Source: Streptomyces sp. NBC_01754 (GTDB lineage: Bacteria; Actinomycetota; Actinomycetes; Streptomycetales; Streptomycetaceae). Taken from it: a stretch of 64,000 nt of DNA. The notes beneath the pieces are model-generated. The model saw nothing but the letters and a program-made list of their open reading frames with translations, was not told the origin of the DNA and made no database searches. The DNA lies in assembly GCF_035918015.1 (NCBI RefSeq), contig NZ_CP109132.1, positions 3,658,001-3,722,000 of the forward strand, given 5' to 3'. The position numbers and the translations under genes are program-made. Shown here piece by piece: positions 20,978 through 29,910 of the stretch (position 1 is its first letter; each line of letters opens with the position of its first letter).

Positions 20978-22501
20978 TTACAGCGTGCGTAGAAGCAGCG
21001 CCGGTTGCTCCACACAGTCCGCCACGTATCGCAGGAAACCTCCGGCGGTACCTCCGTCACAGACCCGGTGGTCGAAGGTGAGTGAGAGCTGGACGACCTG
21101 GCGGACCGCCAGCTCCCCTCGGTGTACCCAGGGCTTGTCCACGATCCGCCCCACCCCGAGCATCGCCGCCTCGGGATGGTTGATGATCGGAGTCGAGCCG
21201 TCGACACCGAACACCCCGTAGTTGTTCAGCGTGAAGGTCCCTCCCGTGAGCTGTGCCGGGCTCAGCTTCCCCGCCCGCGCGACCTCTGTCAGACGGTTGA
21301 TCTCCGCACCGATCGACTCCGTGGTGCGGGAGTGCGCGTCACGGACGACCGGGACGACCAGGCCCCGCTCCGTCTGGGCGGCGAAGCCCAGATGGACCGC
21401 GGGCAGCCGTATGATCTCCCGCGCCTCGGTGTCCACCGTCGCGTTGAGCTCCGGGAAGCGGGCCAACGCCGCCACGCAGATGCGGGCCATGAGTGCGAGC
21501 ACCGAGACCTTGGGCGCCGCTCCGCCGAGACCGGTGCCGTTCATCGCGGTCCTTGCCGCCATCAGCTCTGTGGCATCGGCATCCACCCAGCACGTGGCAT
21601 CAGGGATCTCACGACGACTGCGCGACAGTTTGTCCGCGACCGCGCCCCGGACTCCTCGCAACGCGATCCGCTCACCCGCCATAGTGTCCGGCGCCGGACG
21701 TGCCCCCGCCGTCACGGAGGCCGAGCGCTCCTCCTCTGTGTTCCTGATCGCGGATTCGACATCCGCGCGCAGGATCAGGCCGTCCCGCCCCGACCCCGCG
21801 ATGTGCCGCAGGTCGAGACCGTGCTGGCGCGCCAGCTTGCGTACCAGTGGCGAGACGACGGCCACGGGCCCCGGGCTCCTGTCCGTGCCACGCCCGGAGG
21901 CGCCCTCTGGCGAGGAGGCCGGGGCGCGCACCGAAGCCGGGGCGGACGCGGACGCAGACGCGGAGCGGCGTACGCCGGCCGGTACGGGCGCGGAAGCCAG
22001 AACCCCGGCGCCCGGAGCACCAGAAGCCGGTGCTGACGGAGGCGACGCGGTGACCGCGGTCGGCCTGACACGTCGGCGGCGGGCGGCAGGAGCCCCTGTT
22101 CCATAGCCCACGAGAACGTTCCCGGATGACTCTCCCGCCGGTTTTCCCCCCTCACCGGCATCGCCATGACCGGTGTCTTCCGTGTCAGTGGTGTCAGTGA
22201 TCCGGGCGGAACCCTGGGACGGGTCGGAGGCACCCCGCCCTGCTGCGGCATCGGCCGATCCGACCGCCACCGTGAGCAGAGGCGCGCCGACCGGAAGCTC
22301 CGCGCCTTCCTCACCGAACCGGGCCGTCACCACCCCTCCGTACGGGCAGGGGACCTCCACCACCGCCTTGGCCGTCTCGACCTCGACGACCGGCTGGTCG
22401 ATGACGACGGCGTCGCCGATGTCGACCAGCCAGCGCACGATCTCGGCCTCGGTGAGCCCCTCCCCGAGGTCCGGCAGCTTGAACTCGAGCACATGGGCCA
22501 T
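20978..22501 (-). CDS. bkdC2: Branched-chain alpha-keto acid dehydrogenase E2, second set
   Basis: 507 aa. Lipoyl domain with lysine K45 in VETAKAVVEV, a long Ala/Ser/Pro hinge (about 80-225), subunit-binding domain VSPLVRKLARQHGLDL, and the acyltransferase domain ending in active-site DHRVCDGGTAG. ATG 22501 overlaps the E1 beta stop as TGATG. More complete view of the family than the truncated paralogue at the left edge; the hinge is unusually rich in Ser-Ala repeats. Last gene of the second bkd operon. Confidence 0.94.
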   Translation of the reverse strand: MAHVLEFKLPDLGEGLTEAEIVRWLVDIGDAVVIDQPVVEVETAKAVVEVPCPYGGVVTARFGEEGAELPVGAPLLTVAVGSADAAAGRGASDPSQGSARITDTTDTEDTGHGDAGEGGKPAGESSGNVLVGYGTGAPAARRRRVRPTAVTASPPSAPASGAPGAGVLASAPVPAGVRRSASASASAPASVRAPASSPEGASGRGTDRSPGPVAVVSPLVRKLARQHGLDLRHIAGSGRDGLILRADVESAIRNTEEERSASVTAGARPAPDTMAGERIALRGVRGAVADKLSRSRREIPDATCWVDADATELMAARTAMNGTGLGGAAPKVSVLALMARICVAALARFPELNATVDTEAREIIRLPAVHLGFAAQTERGLVVPVVRDAHSRTTESIGAEINRLTEVARAGKLSPAQLTGGTFTLNNYGVFGVDGSTPIINHPEAAMLGVGRIVDKPWVHRGELAVRQVVQLSLTFDHRVCDGGTAGGFLRYVADCVEQPALLLRTL

Positions 22502-23535
22502 CAGCTCTCGGCCTCCCACTGAAGACGGGCCACCGCGTCCAGCACCCGGTCCACACCGGGCAGATGGTGACGCTCCTGCATCGGCGGTGGGTACGGGATG
22601 TCGAAACCCGCCACTCTCAGCACCGGGGCCTCCAGATGATGGAAGCACCGCTCGGTGATCCGAGCCGCGATCTCACCTCCGGGCCCGGCGAATCCCGGCG
22701 ACTCGTGGACGACCACCGCCCGCCCCGTGCGCCGTACGGACGCCGCGACCGTCTCGTCGTCGAACGGCACCAGCGACCGCAGATCGACGACCTCGAGGTC
22801 CCAGCCCTCCGCCGTGGCCGCCTCTGCGGCCTCCAGGCACACCGGCAGGGACGGGCCGTACGTGATCAGCGTCGCGCTGCTTCCAGGGCGCCGGACCACG
22901 GCCCGCCCTATCGGCTCGACCGCCGCCGGCGCCTCCGGTGACCAGGCGGCCTTGGCCCAGTACAACCGCTTCGGCTCCAGGAAGACCACCGGATCGTCGG
23001 AGGCGATCGACGCCCTCAGCAGCCCGTACGCGTCCTCCACCGTCGCCGGCGTGACGACGTGGAGGCCGGCCGTCGCCATGTAGTAGGCCTCCGAGGAGTC
23101 GCTGTGGTGCTCGACCCCGCCGATTCCCCCGCCGTACGGGATCCGGACGGTGATCGGAAGGGGCATGGCCCCCATGGTCCGGTTCCGCATCTTGGCGACA
23201 TGACTGACCAACTGCTCGAACGCCGGGTAGGCGAACGCGTCGAACTGCATCTCCACCACCGGGCGCAGCCCGTACATCGCCATGCCGACGGCGGCGCCCA
23301 GAATGCCCGCCTCGGCCAGCGGCGTGTCCGTACAACGGTCGTCGCCGAACTCCTTCGCCAGTCCGTCGGTGACACGGAAGACACCGCCGAGCGTTCCCAC
23401 GTCCTCGCCCAGGACGTGGACCGCCGGGTCCTCGGCCATCGCGTCACGCAGCGCGCGCCCGAGGGCCTGGGCCATGGTGGCCTGTACGGCCCGACCGGTC
23501 CGCTCACCGGCCGTGGCCGCGACGGTCGTCGTCAT
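22501..23535 (-). CDS. bkdB2: Branched-chain alpha-keto acid dehydrogenase E1 beta, second set
   Basis: 344 aa; same fold as the copy at 581-1561 but with a 20-residue N-terminal extension. LGEDVGTLGGVFR and DTPLAEAGILG motifs are conserved. ATG overlaps the E1 alpha stop (ATGA), so all three subunits are translationally coupled. Together with its partners makes a second complete BCKADH; which keto acids or growth stage it serves cannot be told. Confidence 0.94.
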   Translation of the reverse strand: MTTTVAATAGERTGRAVQATMAQALGRALRDAMAEDPAVHVLGEDVGTLGGVFRVTDGLAKEFGDDRCTDTPLAEAGILGAAVGMAMYGLRPVVEMQFDAFAYPAFEQLVSHVAKMRNRTMGAMPLPITVRIPYGGGIGGVEHHSDSSEAYYMATAGLHVVTPATVEDAYGLLRASIASDDPVVFLEPKRLYWAKAAWSPEAPAAVEPIGRAVVRRPGSSATLITYGPSLPVCLEAAEAATAEGWDLEVVDLRSLVPFDDETVAASVRRTGRAVVVHESPGFAGPGGEIAARITERCFHHLEAPVLRVAGFDIPYPPPMQERHHLPGVDRVLDAVARLQWEAES

Positions 23536-24692
23536 CGCGCTTCCTCCGTTTCGCTCCCGTGCGGGCCGTGCTCGGCCTCCAGTTCGTCCCGCAGCCGGGC
23601 TTCCTGCTCACGCAGCTGCCCGGTCGGCTCCTCGTAGACATGGGAGAAGAGATCCATGGGATCGAGCGGCGGATCCGCGTTCATCTGGTCCCTGAGATCC
23701 GCCGCCATCCGCTCCGCGGCTTCCCGGACGGTCCCGGCGCCCTCCTCGTCCAGCAGCCCGCGCCCGGTGAGCTCCCGTTCCAGCAACAGGATCGGGTCGT
23801 GCGCGCGCCAGGCCTCCACCTCGTCGTCGCCGCGATAGCGCGTCGCGTCGTCGGCGTTCGTATGCGCGTCCATCCGGTAGGTCAACGCCTCGACCAACGT
23901 CGGACCCTCGCCGCTCCTGGCCCGCGCGACGGCCTCGGCGAGCACCTGGTGCATCGCGGCCGCGTCGTTGCCGTCGACCAGCCGGCCCGGCATCCCGTAC
24001 CCCACTGCCTTGTGGGCCAGGGACGGAGCCGCGGTCTGTTTGGCCAGTGGTACCGAGATGGCGAAGCCGTTGTTCTGCACCAGGAAGACGACCGGTGCGC
24101 GCCAGACGGCCGCGAAGTTCAGAGCCTCGTGGAAATCGCCCTCGCTCGTCCCTCCGTCGCCGACCATGGCGAGCGCCACCACGTCGTCGCCCTTGAGCCG
24201 GGCCGCGTGCGCGAGACCGACGGCGTGCGGCAGCTGGGTGGCCAGTGGGGTGCACAGCGGGGCGATCCGGTGCTCGCGAGGGTCGTATCCGGTGTGCCGG
24301 TCGCCCCGCAGCAGCGTCAGCGCCTCCACCGGGTCCAGCCCACGCGCCACGGCTGCGAGGGTGTCGCGGTAGCTGGGGAAGAGCCAGTCACGCTCCTCCA
24401 GCACGAGCGCCGCCGCCACCTCGCACGCTTCCTGCCCCGTACTCGACGGGTACACCGCGAGCCGGCCCTGCTTGGTCAGGGCGGTGGCCTGCGCGTTGTA
24501 CCGGCGGCCGCGTACGAGCTCGGCGTAGAGCCTGAGCAGCAGGTCGGGATCCACACCGGCCGCGGCGTCCGTACCGAGCACGCGGTACGGCTCGGGGTCG
24601 GGGAGCAGCGGCGCGGGATCGGTGAGCGGCTTCCAGGCCGGTGGCGGCGTGGGCCGGTAGGCGGCTGCGCCGGCCAGTTCTTGGACCGTCAT
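23532..24692 (-). CDS. bkdA2: Branched-chain alpha-keto acid dehydrogenase E1 alpha, second set
   Basis: 386 aa from ATG 24692, preceded by AGGAGG at 8 nt, which excludes the longer frame. TPP motif GDG (178-180) to NN (207-208) is intact. Lacks the basic N-terminal tail of the first copy. The divergent gene bkdR encodes an Lrp-type regulator, and the shared 209-bp region holds a TetR-type operator copy and three DnaA-box-like sequences. Confidence 0.94.
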   Translation of the reverse strand: MTVQELAGAAAYRPTPPPAWKPLTDPAPLLPDPEPYRVLGTDAAAGVDPDLLLRLYAELVRGRRYNAQATALTKQGRLAVYPSSTGQEACEVAAALVLEERDWLFPSYRDTLAAVARGLDPVEALTLLRGDRHTGYDPREHRIAPLCTPLATQLPHAVGLAHAARLKGDDVVALAMVGDGGTSEGDFHEALNFAAVWRAPVVFLVQNNGFAISVPLAKQTAAPSLAHKAVGYGMPGRLVDGNDAAAMHQVLAEAVARARSGEGPTLVEALTYRMDAHTNADDATRYRGDDEVEAWRAHDPILLLERELTGRGLLDEEGAGTVREAAERMAADLRDQMNADPPLDPMDLFSHVYEEPTGQLREQEARLRDELEAEHGPHGSETEEAR

Positions 24693-24717
24693 GACAAGCA
24701 CCTCCTGGCATCGAGAC

Positions 24718-24751
24718 ATGTCGAGGGGTCGGAATCCGCAGAAATGTCGAG
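24718..24751. promoter_or_regulatory. Direct repeats ATGTCGAG, candidate Lrp-type sites
   Basis: ATGTCGAG occurs at 24718-24725 and 24744-24751, 26 bp apart (start to start), beginning 26 nt upstream of the bkdA2 start. Lrp/AsnC proteins often bind repeated sites; that BkdR binds here is inferred only. Confidence 0.35.
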
Positions 24752-24786
24752 ACGTGGGCTGGGGCACGGTGTGGCGTGCCTCACCT

Positions 24787-24800
24787 ACCGATTGTTCGGT
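24787..24800. promoter_or_regulatory. TetR-type operator copy upstream of the second bkd operon
   Basis: ACCGATTGTTCGGT differs at one base from the ACCGATCGTTCGGT core found upstream of paaN (26097-26110) and, inverted, upstream of paaA (30934-30947). Suggests that the phenylacetate repressor also touches the bkdA2/bkdR region. Confidence 0.55.
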
Positions 24801-24834
24801 CGCGAGTGCATTTTGGCTACAGGCACCTTCAGCC

Positions 24835-24883
24835 TGTGGACAAACGGTTCTCCACAGCCTGGGATGGGAACAGGTCGTCCACA
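24835..24883. other. Group of three DnaA-box-like sequences
   Basis: TGTGGACAA (24835-24843, exact reverse of TTGTCCACA, the preferred Streptomyces DnaA box), TTCTCCACA (24848-24856) and TCGTCCACA (24875-24883, one mismatch). They lie just upstream of the bkdR start. Confidence 0.6.
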
Positions 24884-24901
24884 ACAGGGAGGCACCGGCG
24901 G

Positions 24902-25423
24902 ATGCCAGCTGAACGAATGGCCGACAGCGGCGGGGAGTACGGCCCCACGGCTCCCGCACGACCGCTGGACTCCGTCGACCGCGACATCCTCCACATCCTC
25001 CGGACGGACGGACGCGCCTCGATACGGGCCGTCGCCGAGCGGGTCCACGTGTCTCGGACCAACGCCTACGCCCGGATCAACCGGCTCGTCGAGGACGGGG
25101 TGATCCGCGGTTTCAGCGCACGGGTGAACCACGAACGGGCCGGGCAGGGCGCATCCGCCTACATCACGCTCAAGATCGTCCAGAACTCCTGGCGGACCGT
25201 GCGCGAACAGCTCCAGGCCCTGCCGGGCGCCACCCACATCGCTCTGGTCAGCGGCGATTTCGACGTGCTGCTCCTGGTGCACACCCCGGACAACAGGGCC
25301 CTGCGTGAGCTGGTCCTGACCAGGATCCAGGCCATACCCGAGGTGCTGTCCACCCGCACACTGCTGGTGTTCGAGGAGACCGACCTCGGACCGCGCCCCG
25401 AGCGCGCCACGGAGCTCGGATGA
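24902..25423 (+). CDS. bkdR: Lrp/AsnC-family regulator of the bkd operon
   Basis: 173 aa. N-terminal HTH (LDSVDRDILHILRTDGRASI through SRTNAYARINRL) and C-terminal ligand-binding RAM domain (about residues 85-160, VSGDFDVLLLVHTP). Such regulators sense amino acids; a divergent bkdR controls bkd genes in S. coelicolor. ATG 24902 has GGGAGG 9 nt upstream; MADSGG five codons later is an alternative. Stops 22 nt before the convergent TetR gene. Confidence 0.9.
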   Translation: MPAERMADSGGEYGPTAPARPLDSVDRDILHILRTDGRASIRAVAERVHVSRTNAYARINRLVEDGVIRGFSARVNHERAGQGASAYITLKIVQNSWRTVREQLQALPGATHIALVSGDFDVLLLVHTPDNRALRELVLTRIQAIPEVLSTRTLLVFEETDLGPRPERATELG

Positions 25424-25445
25424 CCACCCGCGGCGGTCCGGTGGG

Positions 25446-26042
25446 TCAGCGGCCGGCCCGCATCCCGTCGAAGGCGAGCCGCACGACGGTGTCGGCGAGC
25501 TGCTCCCGTTCACCGGCGCCGCCCCCGGCCTGCGGGCGGTACCACTCGACCAGCGAGTTCACCATCCCGAAGAGCAGCCGGGTGGCCATGCGTATGTCCA
25601 CGTCGGCACGGAGGTCGCCGTCCGCGACGGCGGCCTCGAGCAGCGCCGAGACACGCTGGTCGAACTCCCGCCGCCGCTCCAGGGCCCAGCGCTCGGTCTG
25701 CGTGTTGCCGCGGACCCGCAGCAGCAGCGTGACGTAGGGGAGTTCGTCCATCAGCACCTCGACCGTGCGGCGCGTGACGTACTCGACCTGTACGACGGCC
25801 CGCCCCCGCAGCGCGCCGGGCTCCTCCAGGATGCCGAACAGCCCGTCCAGCGCCCGGCTCACCGCCCTGCGGAGCAGCTCTTCCTTGCCTGCCACGTGAT
25901 GGTAGATCGACGACTTGGAAATACCCGCCGCCTGGGAAAGGTGCTCCATGGACGTGCCGTCGTAGCCACGCTCGTTGAAGACTTGGACAGCGACGGCGAG
26001 AAGAGTGTCCGGTGTGTACGTGTCCCGCTTGGCCGTGGTCAT
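25446..26042 (-). CDS. paaR: TetR-family repressor, probable phenylacetate regulator
   Basis: 198 aa. N-terminal TetR HTH (AVQVFNERGYDGTSMEHLSQAAGISKSS through YHHVAGKEELL), C-terminal effector domain about residues 60-190. ATG 26042 has GGGAGG 9 nt upstream. Divergent from paaN, with an inverted-repeat operator between them; the same 17-mer recurs before paaA. That recurrence, and likeness to actinobacterial PaaR, suggest a repressor released by phenylacetyl-CoA. Symbol assigned on context. Confidence 0.82.
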   Translation of the reverse strand: MTTAKRDTYTPDTLLAVAVQVFNERGYDGTSMEHLSQAAGISKSSIYHHVAGKEELLRRAVSRALDGLFGILEEPGALRGRAVVQVEYVTRRTVEVLMDELPYVTLLLRVRGNTQTERWALERRREFDQRVSALLEAAVADGDLRADVDIRMATRLLFGMVNSLVEWYRPQAGGGAGEREQLADTVVRLAFDGMRAGR

Positions 26043-26064
26043 GACCGCGATCCTCCCCCATGAG

Positions 26065-26073
26065 TTGTCCACA
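26065..26073. other. Single DnaA box
   Basis: Exact TTGTCCACA in the paaR-paaN intergenic region, 22 nt from the paaN operator. A lone site could be incidental. Confidence 0.45.
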
Positions 26074-26094
26074 GGTTCTCCTGACCCCTTGTCC

Positions 26095-26111
26095 CGACCG
26101 ATCGTTCGGTT
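26095..26111. promoter_or_regulatory. PaaR operator upstream of paaN
   Basis: CGACCGATCGTTCGGTT with the inverted repeat ACCGATCGTTCGGT at its centre. The identical 17-mer occurs in reverse orientation at 30933-30949 before paaA. Lies midway between the divergent paaR and paaN starts. Confidence 0.75.
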
Positions 26112-26164
26112 ACTCTAACTCCGTCCGCACATCCCTGCCCGGCTCGACGAGGAGTTGGTCCGCC

Positions 26165-27865
26165 ATGGCCGCCGTGCTTTCCCCCGGGAAGCTGTCCGAG
26201 ACCCACCGCCCGACGCTCGATCAGGCCCTTGACGCGATTCGCACGCGCGCGTACTGGTCCCCGCACCCCGAGCACCCCAAGGCATACGGCGAGGGCGGCG
26301 TGCCCGGCAGCCTCGGCCCGGCGGAGGGCAAGGCCGCCTTCGACGCCGTGCTGCACACCCGGTTCGATCTCGGCCAGCCCGGTACCGACGGCTGGACCGG
26401 CGGCGAGGTCTCGCCGTACGGTCCTGAGCTCGGTGTCGAGTATCCGCACGTCGATCCGGACGTCCTGCTGCCGTCGATGACGGCCGCCATGGGCTCCTGG
26501 CGCGCGGCGGGACCGGAGACCAGGGCCCTGGTCTGCCTGGAGATCCTCACGCGGATCAACGCGCGCACCCATGAGCTGGCCCACGCCGTGATGCACACCA
26601 GCGGGCAGGCCTTCGTGATGGCGTTCCAGGCCGGCGGTCCGCACGCCCAGGACCGGGGCCTGGAAGCGGTGGCGTACGCGTACGCGGAGCAGACGCGGAC
26701 CCCGTCGGCCGCCGACTGGTCGAAGCCCCAGGGCAAGCGCGACCCGCTCCGGCTGCACAAGTCGTACACGGCGGCCGGCCGTGGGGTCTCCCTGCTGATC
26801 GGCTGCAACACCTTCCCCACGTGGAACGGCTACTCGGGCCTCTTCGCCTCGCTGGCGACCGGTAACCCGGTCCTGGTCAAGCCGCATCCGCGTGCGGTGC
26901 TGCCGCTCGCCCTGACCGTGCGGCTGGCACGTGAGGTCCTGACCGAAGCCGGTTTCGACCCGAACCTGGTCGCGCTGGCGGCCGAGCGGCCGGACGAGGG
27001 CATCGCCAAGTCCCTGGCCGTACGGCCCGAGATCAAGATCATCGACTACACGGGCTCCAGCGCCTTCGGGGACTGGCTGGAGGCCAACGCCGGCCAGGCA
27101 CAGGTCTACACGGAGAAGGCGGGTGTCAACACGATCGTCGTCGACTCCACCGACGACTACCGGGGCATGCTTTCCAACCTCGCCTTCTCGCTCTCCCTCT
27201 ACAGCGGTCAGATGTGCACCACCCCGCAGAACCTGCTGATCCCCAGGGGCGGCATCACCACAGAAGCGGGCGCGAAGTCCTACGAAGAGGTGGTCACGGA
27301 CCTCGCGAAGGCCGTCGGCGGACTCCTCGGCGACGACGCCCGGGCCAACGGCCTGCTCGGCGCGCTGGTGAACCCGGAGGTGAGGGCCCGCCTGGAAGCG
27401 GCCGCGGGTCTGGGGGAGGTCGCGCTCGCCTCGCGCACCGTGGCCAACCCCGACTTCCCCGACGCGGTGGTGCGTACGCCGGTCATCGTCAAGCTCGACG
27501 GAGCCAAGCCCGACGACGGGGCGGCGTTCCTCTCGGAGTGCTTCGGCCCGGTCTCGTTCGCGGTGGCCGTCGACTCGACCACCGAGGCCCTGGACCTGCT
27601 CCGCCGCACGATCCGGGAGAAGGGCGCGATGACGGTCGGCGCCTACACCACGTCCCGGGAGGTGGAGCGCGCGGTGGAGGAGGTCTGCTTCGACGAATCG
27701 GCCCAGCTGTCCCTGAACCTCACGGGCGGGGTGTACGTCAATCAGACAGCGGCCTTCTCCGACTTCCACGGCTCGGGCGGCAACCCGGCGGCCAACGCCG
27801 CCCTGTGCGACGGAGCGTTCGTGTCCAACCGGTTCCGGGTGGTCGAGGTGCGTCGCCAGGCCTGA
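26165..27865 (+). CDS. paaN: Phenylacetic acid degradation protein PaaN (aldehyde dehydrogenase family)
   Basis: 566 aa from ATG 26165 (GAGGAG upstream at 10 nt). Aldehyde dehydrogenase fold; the nucleophile lies in SLYSGQMCTTPQNLL and GSSAFGDWLEAN matches the NAD-binding motif. It lacks the MaoC-like hydratase domain of the E. coli PaaZ fusion, so it may supply only the dehydrogenase step after oxepin-CoA ring opening. Divergent from paaR and separated from paaABCDE by an unrelated three-gene operon. The operator at 26095-26111 points to co-regulation with paaA. Confidence 0.9.
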   Translation: MAAVLSPGKLSETHRPTLDQALDAIRTRAYWSPHPEHPKAYGEGGVPGSLGPAEGKAAFDAVLHTRFDLGQPGTDGWTGGEVSPYGPELGVEYPHVDPDVLLPSMTAAMGSWRAAGPETRALVCLEILTRINARTHELAHAVMHTSGQAFVMAFQAGGPHAQDRGLEAVAYAYAEQTRTPSAADWSKPQGKRDPLRLHKSYTAAGRGVSLLIGCNTFPTWNGYSGLFASLATGNPVLVKPHPRAVLPLALTVRLAREVLTEAGFDPNLVALAAERPDEGIAKSLAVRPEIKIIDYTGSSAFGDWLEANAGQAQVYTEKAGVNTIVVDSTDDYRGMLSNLAFSLSLYSGQMCTTPQNLLIPRGGITTEAGAKSYEEVVTDLAKAVGGLLGDDARANGLLGALVNPEVRARLEAAAGLGEVALASRTVANPDFPDAVVRTPVIVKLDGAKPDDGAAFLSECFGPVSFAVAVDSTTEALDLLRRTIREKGAMTVGAYTTSREVERAVEEVCFDESAQLSLNLTGGVYVNQTAAFSDFHGSGGNPAANAALCDGAFVSNRFRVVEVRRQA

Positions 27866-27882
27866 CGGGCCCGTTCGCCGGT

Positions 27883-27925
27883 GGCCGGTGCCGGGCGCCG
27901 GCCCGGACCACTCCGGTCACCGGCC
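27883..27925. terminator. Bidirectional terminator between paaN and trmH
   Basis: GGCCGGTG (27883-27890) pairs with CACCGGCC (27918-27925), with inner CCGGGC/GCCCGG arms at 27891-27906. Lies between convergent stops and overlaps the last trmH codons. Confidence 0.6.
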
Positions 27926-28642
27926 CCGCGGGTCCGGGACGTCCGCGTAACGCTGCACCCACGCGTGCATCGCGATGGCCGCCGCGGCACCGGCGTTGAT
28001 CGACCGGGTGGAACCGAACTGCGCGATCGAGCAGACCATCGAGGCGTGCGCACGCGCCTCGGCCGTCAGCCCGGGGCCCTCCTGCCCGAAGAGCAGGACA
28101 CAGCGCCGTGGCAGCTCCGTGCGTTCCAGCGGCACGGCTCCGGGCAGGTTGTCGATCCCGACGACCGGCAGCCCCTCGGCCGCCGCCCACGCGGTCAGGT
28201 CCGCCGTGTCCGGGTGGTGGCGCACATGCTGGTAGCGGTCGGTGACCATGGCGCCGCGCCGGTTCCAGCGCCGTCGCCCGACGATGTGGATCTCCTTGGC
28301 GAGGAAGGCGTTGGCGGTGCGGACCACCGAGCCGATGTTGAAGTCGTGCCCCCAGTTCTCCACCGCCACATGGAAGTCGTGACGCCGCAGATCGAGGTCG
28401 GCGACGATCGCCTCCCGCGTCCAGTACCGGTACGCGTCTCCCACGTTGCGCCGGTCCCCCTGGGCGAGCAGCTCCGGGTCGTAACGCTCACCTTCCGGCC
28501 AGGGCAAAGGATGCGGCCCTACACCGACCTCGGTGCCGTATCCGTCGTCGTACTGGATCGGCTCGGCCTCGGGCGCCGCTGCCGCTCCGGCCGCGTCGGC
28601 CGTCCCGTGCTGGTCTTCTGTACTACCGGTCTCGCTGGTCAC
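27917..28642 (-). CDS. TrmH/SpoU-family RNA 2'-O-methyltransferase
   Basis: 241 aa from GTG 28642. SPOUT fold with family motifs FNIGSVVRTANAF (1), LLFGQEGPGL (2) and STRSINAGAAAAIAMHAW (3), the last forming the SAM-binding knot. Target could be tRNA or rRNA; the 70-residue acidic N terminus gives no clue. The start overlaps the HTTM stop (GTGA), yet TACGCT lies 6 nt before the GTG, so a leaderless internal transcript is also possible. Last gene of a DUF5819-HTTM-trmH operon. Confidence 0.9.
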   Translation of the reverse strand: MTSETGSTEDQHGTADAAGAAAAPEAEPIQYDDGYGTEVGVGPHPLPWPEGERYDPELLAQGDRRNVGDAYRYWTREAIVADLDLRRHDFHVAVENWGHDFNIGSVVRTANAFLAKEIHIVGRRRWNRRGAMVTDRYQHVRHHPDTADLTAWAAAEGLPVVGIDNLPGAVPLERTELPRRCVLLFGQEGPGLTAEARAHASMVCSIAQFGSTRSINAGAAAAIAMHAWVQRYADVPDPRGR

Positions 28643-29910
28643 CCGACGAGCGTATGGCCAGGGCCGTCGCCGTGCGGAGGGGCCTCCCCGCCGTCGTCGC
28701 CGGGCTGCCTCGGCCGGGGTACCCGGGCCCCGCCCGTCACCCGGGAGAACAGCCTCCGCCTGCCACGCGTCGCCCTGCCGCCCAGCCACACCAGGAACGC
28801 CGTCGGCAGGAAGACCGCGTCCGCAGCGATCATCGCCAGCGAGAAGAAGGGCAGGCCGAGCAGGACGGCGATCCCGACGTGCTCACCGATCATGAGGACG
28901 AGCAGGACGTTCTTGACCTTGCGGTTGAGCAGGGTGAACGGAAAGGCCACCTGCAGGATGACCGTCGCGTACGTCAGCACCATGACCACCAGCGCACTGG
29001 ACGCGACCAGGCCGGAGAGCGCCGGCCAGGGGGTGAAGTAGTCCAGCTTGAGCGGGTAGTGGATCGCGGTGCCGTCCTGCCAGCGGGACCCCTGGATCTT
29101 GTACCAGCCGGCGGTCGCGTAGATGAGACACACCTCGGCCATGATCACGAGGAGGGCGGCGTTGTGGGCGATGTTGGCCAGGACGTCGAGGAGCGCGCGC
29201 GGTTCACGCGCCGCCGCCGACCGGTTCAGCGCCCACCAGAGACCGTTCCCCAGCCACAGGACCCACAGGAGGACGGGCAGCCACCGGGTCCCACCGAGTC
29301 CACCCGCCAGCGTGGCCGGCAGCAGGGCACAGGCGGACAGGGCCCACAGCGCGGGGCCGGCGACGTCCCGAGCCGGACGGCCGCCCTCCGCGACGCGTAC
29401 GGCGTCGAGGGCCTCCCGTCGCGCGTCCAGGGACCACACCCGTGCACAGCGGGTCAACACCAGGTAGACGGCCATCAGGTGGATGACGTTGTCGCCACCG
29501 TCGCCCATGAAGACGCTGCGGTTCTGCAGGGAGAGCACACCGGCCATGAACAGCACGGACGTGGCACGCGTACGCCAGCCCACCATCAACAGCACCGACG
29601 AGACCAGTGTGAGGGCGTACACGGCCTCGAACCAGATCGTGCTGTCCGACCACATGAGGGCGGTGAAGGCCTGGTTGTCGGCGACGAGCCGACGCGCCAT
29701 CTCCCAGTGCCACGGACTGTCGGGTCCGTACAGCTCGTGCCGGTGCGGCAGCTCGCGCAGCAGGAACAGCAGATACGTGGCCGACACACCGATCCGGAGC
29801 ACCGCGCTCTGGTGGGGTCCGAGGGGAGTGGCCGTGACGCGCTGGACGGCGCGGGCGAGCGGGCGGTCGACACGCCGCAGGGCTCCACCGGTCCGGGCGG
29901 ACGTGTTCAC
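28639..29910 (-). CDS. HTTM-domain (vitamin K-dependent carboxylase-like) membrane protein
   Basis: 423 aa with many membrane segments, starting RIGVSATYLLFLLRELPHR, then VLLMVGWRTRATSVLFMAG, LWALSACALLPATLAGG and, in the C-terminal half, a segment with GWYKIQGSRWQDGTAI and DYFTPWPALSGLVA typical of the HTTM family (related to gamma-glutamyl carboxylase). Biochemical role in bacteria is unknown. GTG 29910 overlaps the DUF5819 stop as GTGA and the stop overlaps trmH, so the three are coupled. Confidence 0.85.
   Translation of the reverse strand: MNTSARTGGALRRVDRPLARAVQRVTATPLGPHQSAVLRIGVSATYLLFLLRELPHRHELYGPDSPWHWEMARRLVADNQAFTALMWSDSTIWFEAVYALTLVSSVLLMVGWRTRATSVLFMAGVLSLQNRSVFMGDGGDNVIHLMAVYLVLTRCARVWSLDARREALDAVRVAEGGRPARDVAGPALWALSACALLPATLAGGLGGTRWLPVLLWVLWLGNGLWWALNRSAAAREPRALLDVLANIAHNAALLVIMAEVCLIYATAGWYKIQGSRWQDGTAIHYPLKLDYFTPWPALSGLVASSALVVMVLTYATVILQVAFPFTLLNRKVKNVLLVLMIGEHVGIAVLLGLPFFSLAMIAADAVFLPTAFLVWLGGRATRGRRRLFSRVTGGARVPRPRQPGDDGGEAPPHGDGPGHTLVG

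Noticed and set aside
26039..27769. 576-codon open frame on the - strand
   Set aside because: Antisense to paaN; composition is the typical His/Arg/Gly-rich shadow protein.
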